Under the pieces are notes generated by a model. It did not search any database, was not told the DNA's origin, and saw only the letters and a program-made list of their open reading frames with translations. Source: Karalla daura (taxonomy: Eukaryota > Chordata > Actinopteri > Chaetodontiformes > Leiognathidae). Taken from it: DNA of 64,000 nt. The translations under genes were made by a program, and so were the position numbers. The stretch is taken from the NCBI GenBank assembly GCA_029224185.1, contig CM055188.1, positions 6,511,001 to 6,575,000 on the forward strand, in the 5' to 3' direction. Below are positions 24,118-33,480 of this stretch, piece after piece. Each line of letters opens with the position of its first letter. The stretch's first letter is position 1.

Positions 24118-27094
24118 ATAGAACTTTACTCATTCCTGAAGGGAAGTTCGGGAAAATTATTCTGTAGAGCAGCTAAAAACTGGAAGGAATTTTTATATCA
24201 AATGCCCCTGCCTCTTTCCAGACTAGATGTCTTTTGTAATGTCATTAAACTTTAAATTACTGCCAGTTGAGAGACAATTCTATGTCTTAACTTCCCAGAC
24301 TGAAAAAAAGGTGATATTTAGCTGCCTTTGGCTCAGAGGCTTCCTGGGCAAGAGAGTGAGGGTTGTCATCCTGTCATGTGTAGTGCAGTGCATTCACCAC
24401 TTGCAACAGAGAAGTAAATAGGGCTCAGACTCCCCCTTGACTGAAGTGGAATAAATACTCGGTGACAACTTTGTCCATGGAGGGCCTGTTTTATTAAGAA
24501 GACAGGGAGATGCTGTGCAATGATACTCAGCATATTGAAGAGGGTCAAGAAAGACTTGTTGAGTACCCCCATTAGCTCCTGGGTGTAGCCTATAAACAAT
24601 GGTTTATTAATATGAATGTGTTATATTTTTAGTTGCATACTGTATATTTGTCATGATTAATGTATTCTTGCTTTATATAATAAATAGATATTTTTATTTA
24701 CTGCATGTGGACACTTGTTTCCTCACTTCACTTTCACACTTTCTTTTGAACACTGGCTTTTCTGTGGCTGATGTAGCTTGCGGTCTTGCGATCAGTAGGC
24801 CTGTTTCCACTGCGCTGATTCTGGTACTTTTTGGGGGGAGGTACTTTAGACTGGGCCGCGACTTGGCCTGGTCCTCTCACACGTCGTGTCTCCATTACAC
24901 TAATGGCCTTGTAAGAACCTAGCGATGAAGTCATCATATCCCGTCCGAAAAGCGCTAAAACAAAGCAGCAGCAAAGGAGGAAATCACAACCAAACTAGAC
25001 ATGGACACGGACCAAGTTGGGATGTTTGTTGTGTTTGTGCTGTTGCTGTTGAGACAAAGGGTAAGCTTACTTTCATGAAGCTTTCATGAAGCAGCAGATT
25101 AGGGTTGTTTGTCGCAATCTGCTGGTGTCATTTGCTTAGCCACCAGTACGTCCCAGAGACTCTACCGGGCCCTTCTCGAGTACCTACCCTCGAGCAGGTA
25201 CTCTGCTGGTTCCTGTAAAAGTTCCTGAAAGCAGCCCTGTCGGAGCCAAGCCCCATCCAGACAGGCGGGCACAGGCAAAACAGCACTGATGGCTAACAGT
25301 TCAGGATATAAATAAATCAATGTCCAGAGTAGAAGGCAGGCAGGACCGCAGTGAGAAGAGCCGGGTAGAGAGACGGGGTCCTAGATCCAGATCAGCGTTG
25401 ATGGAACCCGGGAGGGAAAAATAAAAATAATAAAAATACACATCTATAATAAAGAGTTAAAAGCAGGAGAATGAAGCTGTACATACAAAGACCAGAGAAT
25501 AATATACATAAACACACTGTTGCTCTCTTGTCATCTGAGGAAGCTAATTCAAGTGAGTTTCATGTATCAGCAAATTTGAGAACTACAGAGGATTTTCAGT
25601 TTGCAGTTTCCATTCTCTACAACCAGATGAAGTTCCACAGATGATGTCCTCCTTCTGTCATTGGTTTAACAGTGTGCATCTGCAACAAATCATTATTAGC
25701 TCCAGTCGAATTTAGCAGAAAATGTCAGACAGAATCACTCAGCAGAAGGTGGTTTCCAGGCATAGGTCTGGAGTCAGCTGCTTCAGAGGTGGGAGGACCT
25801 GGAGAAACTCAAAGCAGAAGAGAGGAGACATGGTGGAAAGAGAGTACCACACAGCCTCAAGTTCTCTGGAGAAAAAAAAGTTGTTACTGATGCAGTGATT
25901 TGCAGGAAGATTTGTGTGATCTTGTAAGTGGATCAATCTGTCTGTTATGTCTCAATGATAGTTTAACCAACTGTTACAGTTTGGCCGACTGTTACACTGG
26001 ACAAAAAAGACTTTCTTTATGCCCGTCCAACTGGTTCGGTTCACACAATCTGTGAGTCTTGAGAATCACCTGTCAATCACTCAGTCAGACATGTCAATCA
26101 CATAGGCACACCCCTAATTATTCCATTATTTTAAGATCTAATATCTAATCAATGATGGAATTATATTCAAATCGACCACCATATTACATGCTGGCACATG
26201 AAACTTTAGCTGAAACTGGTATGGACAGGTGTGAAAGTGTGAAGTCTGCAGTTGAGGCTATGAGGAGAGTGAGTGTGTGTGAGCATGTGCAGATCTGGCC
26301 TGTGACAATTTCCTTTCCCTAGAGGTACAGTAAGGATAAATATCACACTATCTATGGAAGCAGTTATATACAAGTCATCTTGGTTTTAATGTAGAAGTAT
26401 TTAGTCACCCACTAAATATTGTGAAAAATTTTGGGGCCCTAAATTAACCTTAAAGAACTAGGTGTTACAATCTCTGCAAAGTCAATACTTGCTTACCTCT
26501 CCTCACCATCCTCAACAGTACAGTGTCTACTGTGGACTCATTCAAGTCCCTGAGAATTCATGACAATTGCCTGGGATCTTGTGGAAATCCCACAATGACT
26601 CCATGCTGTAATTGCTGAATAAAGTAATAGAAATAAATAAAGAAACTGATGGAGTAAAGACAAAAAACAACTACAAATGCTACAATAGATTGCTATGTTG
26701 TCTCCTCGCTGACAGTTCTTTACAACTGCCTGACATAGAGACTTCTAGTATTAAAAGTTAATGACCTATCTTTCAAGAACACCGCATCCAATGTATTCTT
26801 GGCCTTGATAGTAGCAAGGCCAGCAGGAGATACAATGGTAGCTTACATAAGTGGCTTACTCTGCAAACATGCAAAAAATCATGTTCATTCAGATGACACA
26901 AGAATCTTGACAGCATCAGCCATGATAATTTGGGAAAGAATATGGTACAGAAAACAAATCACAAGTAAACTGTCAAAGGAAGCCCTCCAGAGTTGATATA
27001 AAACATGATTATAATGCATTTATGAAACACACATAGGACATGTGCATACATGAGGTTAGAGGTTACAACTGTGTGACAACACAAAAATACTAGT
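24118..27094. other. Intergenic with ill-defined repeats
   Basis: At 24800-25230 the sequence tgtttccactgcgctgattc, a tggtacttttt segment and a later gagcaggtactctgctggtt segment resemble a non-autonomous DNA transposon. I cannot define its ends. No gene is recognised elsewhere in the stretch. Confidence 0.4.
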
Positions 27095-28365
27095 AATGAT
27101 ACATTTTATTTTAAAGGTGCCTTCCTCAGGAGTCAACAACACCATATAAGGATAGATAAAATACAACAACAGAAAGAGGCAGAGCAGTCGGTGTCAGGTG
27201 AAATAAGCAGTTTTAAAGAGATGTGTGTCACGACTGAGTTGGACTTGGACCCCGAAAGGCAAACACACAGACACAGGAGGTTTAACAGTTTCACAACTGG
27301 GACTCTCTGGCGATTAGTGGACGAGTAGACCAGGAATAAGTACTGCAGATGATTGGAGGTAATGGTGACCAGGTGCGTGTGCCACAGCTCCGCATCTGCC
27401 AGTTATCAGCCACAGGAGGAGCAAGGGACAGGGAGAAGAACCATGCGCCCTACGGGCCACCAGGGGTCACAGCGGTGGCTGTGACAATGTGTTTTGAGTT
27501 CCTTTTTGAAATGGGACACTGAATCAATGTTTCTGAGTTGAAGTGGTAATGAATTCCAGAAACAGGGGGCAGAGCGGGTGGATTGTGGCAGTGTGGGGGG
27601 TAATGTTACTGATGTGGGACTGAAAAGATAGTATGCTTTCAAGGATGACACCAAGACTCTTAACATAGGGAATAGGTAAAACAAAGGCAACAGTGAGAGA
27701 AAATCCATCAGTTTTGGATAATGAGGATTTGTCGCAGATGAGGTGAACCACAGTTTTATACATTTAATTTAAGGAAGTTTTGGGTGAACCAGGTTTTACA
27801 TCAGAGGTGGAATTTGTAAGGAATGTGGGTGGGAGAATAGTGACATAGAGCTGGGTGTCATCAGCATAACAGTGGAAGTGAACATTATTGCTCACAGTAG
27901 ATGCAGATGATGAAGAGTAGGGCCCCCAGGACTGAGCCCTGGGTCACACTTGAAGTGACGGGGGGAGAGGACTTAAAGGACTTGAGTTAGATGAACTGAG
28001 TGCAGCCAGAGGTAATCTGTAAACCAGTCTAACAGAATAAGGGGGCGGAGGTCAAATTGACAAGTGGATGGCTTGTATTTCCAGATGAGTTCCAGAATTT
28101 CTGAACGAGAGGAGAACTGGAAGGAGGAGAGTGAGTGTGTGGATGGGTGAAAGTTGACTGAGATGCTGAGGTGATTATCCAAGGTGTTAGTGGATGTTCT
28201 TGATATTTGTAGTGAAAAAGGACATAATCAAGCTGCAGAAGGAGGTTGTGTATAGGTGGGGTGAGTCCTGCGGTTGGGTGAAGTTGTTAAGTAGGGGGAA
28301 CAGTGACCTGGAGTTTCCTATATTGGCAGTGATTAAACTGCTGATCTAAGAAATCCCAGTAACCA
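27095..28365 (-). mobile_element. Minus-strand LINE 3' portion, interrupted by a solo LTR
   Basis: Read on the minus strand, 27950-27870 gives the RT motif VTQGSVLGALLFII. After a frame change it gives FHCYADDTQLYVTILPP, which is the catalytic ADD box of a CR1/L2/Rex1-type LINE. Further along, 27690-27640 reads VKSLGVILESILSFQSHI, and at 27560-27500 the C-terminal segment APCFWNSLPLQLRN then FKKELKTH is seen. The 3' end probably reaches about 27095, where tttattttaaaggtgccttc resembles the end of a known fish repeat. Stops and frameshifts make it inactive. The solo LTR at 27226-27486 splits it. Confidence 0.75.
27226..27486 (-). mobile_element. Solo LTR of a Ty3/gypsy element with 5-bp target duplication
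   Basis: The unit begins tgtcacgactgagttggact and ends gcggtggctgtgaca. The termini TGTCAC and GTGACA are inverted copies, as in LTRs. It is flanked on both sides by atgtg (27221-27225 and 27487-27491), a 5-bp target site duplication as made by Ty3/gypsy integrases. The ends match the LTR of the element at 28371-32117, so the strand is given by that element. At 261 bp it is shorter than the 365-bp LTR there, with the middle differing. Confidence 0.85.
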
Positions 28366-28370
28366 CTGTG

Positions 28371-28735
28371 TGTCACGGCTGAGTTGGACTTGGACCCCGA
28401 AAAGCGGAAACACACACACACAGGAGGTTTCACAGTTTCACAACTGGATTTATTTCCCCGGGTCTGGATGGAGGAATGGAGATGCAGGGACGGTAAGAGA
28501 GATGAGTCTTGAGCAGCTCTTCGACGACAGAGGACTCAGGGAACTGGGAACAAAGAAAAACTGGTAGGACAAAAAGCACAAAAACTAGAGATTGGTCTCG
28601 AGAGATCGTTGGCCGAGCTTTACCACATAGCGCGTGGGTACCTCTGCCAGTTAATCAGCCACAAGAGGAGCAAGGGACAGGGAGGAGAACCATGGGCCCC
28701 ACGGGCCACCAGGGGTAACCGCAGTGGCTGTGACA
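28371..28735 (-). repeat. Complete LTR (3' LTR of the minus-strand gypsy element)
   Basis: 365 bp, starting tgtcacggctgagttggact and ending gcagtggctgtgaca on the + strand, with TGTCAC/GTGACA inverted ends. It is followed at once by gtacccccccccc, the complement of the polypurine tract (28736-28748) that primes plus-strand synthesis. Confidence 0.85.
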
Positions 28736-28888
28736 GTACCCCCCCCCCGACGACGACCACCTCCAGGCGGCCTGCCAGGCTTGTCTGGCTGAGCCCTGTA
28801 GAAGTCGTTGAGGAGGGAGGGATCTAGGATGAAGTGCCCAGCAAGGAGATGTGAAAAGTGGGATGAACACTGAGTGACCTGGGCAGCT

Positions 28889-29858
28889 TCAATGAACAGC
28901 AGAGGGATTAATGACTTTGACAATGGGAAAAGGACCAATATAACGGGGAGCCAACTTGCGGGACTTGACTTGAAGGGGAAGGTCTTTGGTAGACAGCCAC
29001 ACCATCTGGCCAGGCTGGTAGTTGGGGGCTTGTGAGCGGCGGTGATCAGCCAGCCACTGATTTCTGGCCGATGACCTGAGCAAAGCTGCCCGAGCCCCTT
29101 TCCACACCCTCCGAATTCTCTGCAAATGGTGTTGAACTGATGGGACCGCAACCTTGTGCTCCTGGGCTGGAAAAAGGGGTGGTTGGAAACCCTGCATTGC
29201 CATGAAAGGTGACATACCCGTAGCCAAGGAGGTGAGGGAGTTGTGGGCATATTCGACCCATGGCAGCTGCCCGCTCCAGGAGACAGGATTGCGAGCACAC
29301 ACACGGCGAAGTGCGGCTTCCAGATCTTGATTTGCCCGCTCCGTCTGACCTTTGGTTTGAGGGTGGAAACCGGAAGACAAACTGACCCCTGTTCCAAGCG
29401 AGCCACAGAAGGATTGCCAGACTTGGGAAGAAAACTGAGACCCGCGATCAGAAACAATCTCCTCCGGGATGCTGTGGAGATGGAAAACATGTAGAACAAG
29501 GAGTTGGGCCATTTCCAAGGCTGAGGGGAGTTTGAGGAGGGGAACAAAATGCACTGCCTTAGAGAAACGATCAACAATAGTAAGAACAGTGGTATTACCT
29601 TCGGAGGGAGGTAAGCCGGTAACAAAGTCAACAGCGATATATGACCAAGGTCGAGAGGGAATGGGAAGAGGGTTCAGCAGGCCAGCTGGAGGTTGGGGGA
29701 GCGAGAGGTCTTCCCACGGGCACGACAGAGCAGGCAGCTACAAAGTGACGGGTGTCCCGGGATATCGTCGGCCACCAAAACTGTTGACGGATTAAACCCA
29801 ACGTGCGTGTAACCCCGGGATGATAGGCAAGGTTGGACGAGTGTCCCCACTGCAACAC
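28889..29858 (-). pseudogene. Gypsy integrase, frameshifted
   Basis: The minus strand first gives the zinc-binding part (29858-29628): LQWGHSSNLAYHPGVTRTLG, then FWWPTISRDTRHFVAACSVV. The two His are present, but the second Cys of the HHCC finger is replaced by Val. After a frame change, 29554-28889 is open for 221 codons and contains the core: EEIVSDRGSQF (second catalytic Asp, residue 36) and HPQTKGQTERANQDLE (catalytic Glu, residue 72). The C-terminal part reads APRYIGPFPIVKVINP. The frameshift and the lost zinc ligand indicate an inactive enzyme. Confidence 0.85.
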
Positions 29859-29874
29859 TTGAGACCGGGTTCCT

Positions 29875-30825
29875 TCAGGAACGAACAGACGGTTTGCTGG
29901 TCCACCTCCTGGTCCAGGGTCCCTGGAGAGGGCCCTTCACTTGTTGCTCCACCTCCCAGTGAACTGTGCCCATGAAGCAGCTGGCAGGAAGAATGGTTTC
30001 CGGAGGAGTGTTCTCTGGATTACAGTCTGCTTGGCGTGAAAGGGTGTCTGGTTTAAGGTTTTGAGAGCTGGGCCTGTAACACTGTGAAAAATTAAACCTG
30101 CCCAGAAAAAGTGCCCACCTGGCCTGTGTGGAATTCAGCCGTCTTGCACTCTGGAGGTACGCCAGGTTCTTGTGGTCAGTCCAGACCACAAACAGAAGCT
30201 CCAGCCATTGCCTCCACTCCTCTAAGGCTAAAACCACCACTAAAAGCTCACGATTGCCAACATCATAATTTTGTTCAGACGATGAGAGACGATGGGAAAA
30301 AAAAGCACAGGGATGTAACTTATTCCCCTTGTACTGGGAGAGTACTGCCCCCATCCCAGAGTCAGATGCGTCCACCTCAACCACAAACTGTTTAGTTGAG
30401 TCCGGGTGAATAAGAACAGGTGCATTCGTCAATCCAAATGGCATGACCAGATACTCAAAGTGACCGAGTGGCGTGTTAAAAGCGGTTTTCCACTCGTCTC
30501 CTTCACGGATCCAAACGAGGTAGTAAGCGTTACGGAGATCCAGTTTAGAGAACATCGTGGCCTGATGAAGTGAGTGGAAAGCCGAATCAAGCAGGGGCAA
30601 AGGATATTTGTTTTTAACAGGTTTTGCATTCAGACCACGATAGTCGATGCAGGGACGCAAAGTCTTATCCTTCTTGGAGACGAAAAAAACCCCAGCACCA
30701 ACAGGAGAGGAAGAAGGACGAATAATCCCAGCAGCTAGAGACTCCTGAATATACCTCTCCATAGCGCCCCTCTCTGGCTGGGAAAGGTTGTATAACCAGC
30801 TTAATGGAAGATGTGTCACAGTCAT
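29875..30825 (-). pseudogene. Gypsy reverse transcriptase/RNase H with the catalytic half deleted
   Basis: 316-codon open frame. It contains ERYIQESLAAGIIRPSSSPV, CIDYRGLNAKPVKNKYPLPL, the motif A Asp in FSKLDLRNAY (residue 96) and the motif B region MPFGLTNAP (to residue 136). The next residues are already RNase H: FVVEVDASDSGMGAVLSQ, then ALEEWRQWLE and VWTDHKNLAYL. About 150 residues, including the YxDD box, are missing at about 30415, and the deletion kept the reading frame. The frame overlaps the upstream protease frame (30665-31399). Confidence 0.9.
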
Positions 30826-31399
30826 AGGGGCGATGGGGAGGTAGAGAGAGAGCTTGGTGCTTACTGAACACCTCAGAGGTCATGATACACAGGGGAACAC
30901 TGGCTAAGTCAGGGGGGCTGGGGCAAGATGCGGAGGACAAGTCCAAAGAGGGAACCGAACAGAGGCAACAACTGTGGCAATTTGCACTCCAGCTAATTAT
31001 TGCCCCTCTCCTCCAATCAATGTGGGGATTATGCTGTTTCAACCAAGGAAGACCTAGCACTATCGGTGTCTGAGGTGCAGGTAAAACAAAAAAACGGATA
31101 GCTTCACTGTAATTACCTGAGATTAGCAGAGAGAGGCTAACAGTATGGTGGGTTATGACTGCTAATAATCCGCCATCTAAGGCAAAAACACTTTGAGGCT
31201 CAGGCAATGGAACAACAGAAATGTGGTGGGCTTCAACAAAACTGGTAGCAATAAAATTCTCGTCCGCTTTGGAGTCCACAAGAGGCTTTATGGCAACCTC
31301 TTTTGAGTCCCACCGGAGCACAGCCGAAAGCTGAGTGTGTAGGGAGCTACATTTGGGAGTCTGTTCCTGGCTCACCTGGGCACTCCCTCCCACAGGCAA
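30826..31399 (-). pseudogene. Gypsy aspartic protease region
   Basis: Minus-strand open frame that continues to 30665. It has the retropepsin signature as VDSKADENFIATSFV (Asp at about 31276-31274) and the distal IVLGLPWLKQHNPHIDW segment. The usual D-S-G is D-S-K here, a change expected to damage the active-site loop. The C-terminal linker leads into the RT frame. Confidence 0.8.
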
Positions 31400-32031
31400 G
31401 CCTAGGCTTTTGGGAGTGAGGGGCAGTTCTGGCTAACATGATCTGGCAACCCGCAGTACAAGCAGAGCCGCTCCTGGAAATGTCGCTGTCACTCAGCTGG
31501 TGTTAACCTGGCGTGCCCCACCTGCATCGGCTCCTCCACAGGCAGGACTGTGGGAGGAAGGCTCACGGCAGGTCTGGGAGTAGGGGAAGTGGTGGCCCCA
31601 GCCTGAGAGGGTAAGGCAAGGGCAAAACAGCACCTGGAACCGGAGTGTTGGAGGAGGAGGAAGTACGGGAGGCGCCCTGTTTGCGATGTCTCTCCCGTAG
31701 GCAGTTGTCCAGGTGCCTAGCGAGCTCTATTAACTCAGGAAGGGACTCAGTTTCATCTCTCATTCCTGGTCCCCTGAATAGCACTCTGGAGGTGGGAGGT
31801 GTGGTTCACGGACGGGGACTGGAGCCGCTGACGCCACCGCAGGAATAGGAGGTGGAGGTGTGTGAAGCTGAGGTGAGGACTGCTGCTCCAGTAACTGACT
31901 CATGGCAGAAAGTTGGGCATTCAGCGAGAGCATGGCCTGCTGCACTTCAGAGAGGGCTCTGCTGTGCTGGCCCAGGAGCTCACCCTGATGTGCCAGTGCC
32001 CGGTGAACAAACCGTGGATCCGTGGGGTCCA
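31400..32031 (-). pseudogene. Gypsy gag, internally deleted
   Basis: The frame starts with MDPTDPRFVHRALAHQGELL (ATG at 32031-32029), the typical N-terminus of fish gypsy gag, and reaches REPHLPPPECYSGDQE. It then jumps directly to LPELIELARHLDNCLRERHR (about 31740-31680), so most of the capsid-like region is deleted. Near 31470-31426 a zinc knuckle is readable as CLYCGLPDHVSQNC, a perfect C-x2-C-x4-H-x4-C. Confidence 0.85.
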
Positions 32032-32047
32032 TTGTGACCAGAGAGTT

Positions 32048-32117
32048 CTGTCACGCCTGAGTTGGACTTGGACATCGAAAAGCGGAAACACACCCACACA
32101 GGAGGTTTCACAGTTTC
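32048..32117 (-). repeat. Truncated 5' LTR of the gypsy element
   Basis: The segment starting tgtcacgcctgagttggact matches the start of the left LTR for about 70 bases, with a few substitutions. It diverges at about 32117. Confidence 0.75.
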
Positions 32118-32329
32118 TGACAGTCTGACCGAGGAATTCAAGGTTTCCCAAGCCAGAGATCTACAATCTACAGAGTACAATCTACAGAGATACTGCTGAC
32201 CAAAAGGTCCTCTCAGCTGGTGTGTAGGTCTGGTTCTTGGTCCAGTGGGTGTATGACTTTCTCCAGCGCCTTCAAACTTGTTCATCTAGGGCCTGTCAGA
32301 TTCTCCAACGTACCACCTCTGCCAGAAAA

Positions 32330-33060
32330 GAGAAACATTAGAACATCAGTTGCTGCTCAAAAGCCTTTGGAGGTGGCAGGTACCGTTGACGCCATGACCA
32401 TGTCCTATGGGCATCAGACACCATCTGCACTGGTATGAGCACAAGCAAGCAGTAGCATCCAACCAACACCACGATTGCTTCTGTCCGAGCAGGGGAGAAG
32501 CCCAGAAACCCTCGAAGAAGATCAAGGGGGGCTCGCTTACAACAGCAAGAGACAGACAGCTCCTAGTCGGCCTAGGTCACATGTGTCAAACTGGTTCCAC
32601 AGAGGGCCGTGTGGCTGCAGGTTTTTGTTCCAACCAATCAAGAGGACACAGTTTGACCAATCAGCTGTCTGAAGGTTGTGATCAGTTAATTGAAATAGTG
32701 GAGTCAGGTGTGTTGCTGCTTGGTTGGAACAAAAACGTGCAGCCACACGGCCCTTTGTGGAACCAGTTTGACATCCCTGGCCTAGGTAAACAATTAAGAT
32801 TCCCAGACCTCATTGCAGTTACATCACTCCGGCCGGACGTGGTCTTAATGTCCATGGCCAGCAAGCAAGTGGTGCTCTTTGAACTAACTGTCCCCTGGGA
32901 ATACTAAATGGAAGAAGCTCAGGAGGGGAAGAGGGCAAAATATGAGGCTCTGGTTGAGGTGGAAGGAGGCGTGGTGGAGTGCGCTACCTGGACACAAGTT
33001 GAGTGTGTCAGGTCACACAAGCTTGATCACCCCCGACTGGGTCACCTGTGTCAAGACCCG
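32330..33060 (+). mobile_element. LINE fragment with restriction-like endonuclease domain
   Basis: The + strand reads GEAQKPSKKIKGGSLTTARD and RQLLVGLG. After an inserted MITE it reads KQLRFPDLIAVTSLRPDVVL, then KQVVLFELTVPWE, a stop, and MEEAQEGKRAKYEALVEVEG. The R-P-D and E-L-T-V-P-W-E pieces match the PD-(D/E)xK-type core of restriction-like endonucleases found at the C-terminus of R2/R4/Rex6-type LINEs. The last piece is LDHPRLGHLC. One stop after the core and the MITE show it is dead. Confidence 0.65.
32578..32779. mobile_element. hAT-type MITE with 8-bp target duplication
   Basis: The 202-bp unit has long inverted termini. The left gtcaaactggttccac, gggccgtgtggctgca and gtttttgttccaaccaa segments recur in reverse complement at the right end (about 55 bases with a few mismatches). 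It ends in ccctg and is flanked by gcctaggt on both sides (32570-32577 and 32780-32787), the 8-bp duplication typical of hAT transposons. The left end reads cacat where caggg would be expected, so it has mutated. Confidence 0.9.
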
Positions 33061-33109
33061 AAACACCCTATGACCCCAGGAGCATCACTGACATGTGTCC
33101 AGGTTGTAC

Positions 33110-33480
33110 TGTGAAATGTTTTTGAATACTGGAGTAATAGTGGGTTTTAGTACTGGCAGCAATACGTAGCGAGTGGAGGTCTATCAGAAGAGGCGTCACA
33201 TGTAACCTTTTTCGGCTGGTTGGAGACAAGGTGTGCTGCTTCATTTTTTGCCATCTGTAGAGAATTTGTGGTGCATAAGGGAAGGCCCACCAGAAGAGAA
33301 TTGCTGTAAAGGAGGGTGGAGGTGACCATTGGCTGAGCCAGGAGTTGGGACCCTTACTTGGGTCACATGACCGATAAACTGCTGCAATGTGCTCTGTGAA
33401 GGAGAGCTGGTCATTGACTGTGATACAGACGTATTCATTCCCCACAATCCTGTGGGGAGTGAATGAGAAGAAGAAGATTA
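33110..33480 (-). mobile_element. LINE RT C-terminal fragment
   Basis: The minus strand reads ITVNDQLSFTEHIAAVYRSC. In neighbouring frames it reads LLYSNSLLVGLPLCTTNSLQ, a HLVSNQPKK segment, and HVTPLLIDLHSLRIAAS. These are the landmarks, in order, of the C-terminal region of fish CR1/Rex1-type LINE ORF2. Frameshifts are present. Confidence 0.65.

Larger units (their letters stand above)
28371..32117 (-). mobile_element. Defective Ty3/gypsy LTR retrotransposon
   Basis: The element runs on the minus strand: right LTR remnant, gag, protease, reverse transcriptase/RNase H, integrase, polypurine tract, left LTR. This order (integrase after RNase H) is that of Ty3/gypsy. Internal deletions remove the middle of gag and the catalytic half of the RT, and several frameshifts are present. 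The left LTR is complete, while the right one is recognisable only for about 70 bases. No target duplication can be confirmed because the right end is lost. It could not transpose on its own. Confidence 0.9.

Noticed and set aside
28366..28370. ctgtg as a target duplication of the full gypsy element
   Set aside because: The right LTR is truncated, so the matching copy cannot be tested.
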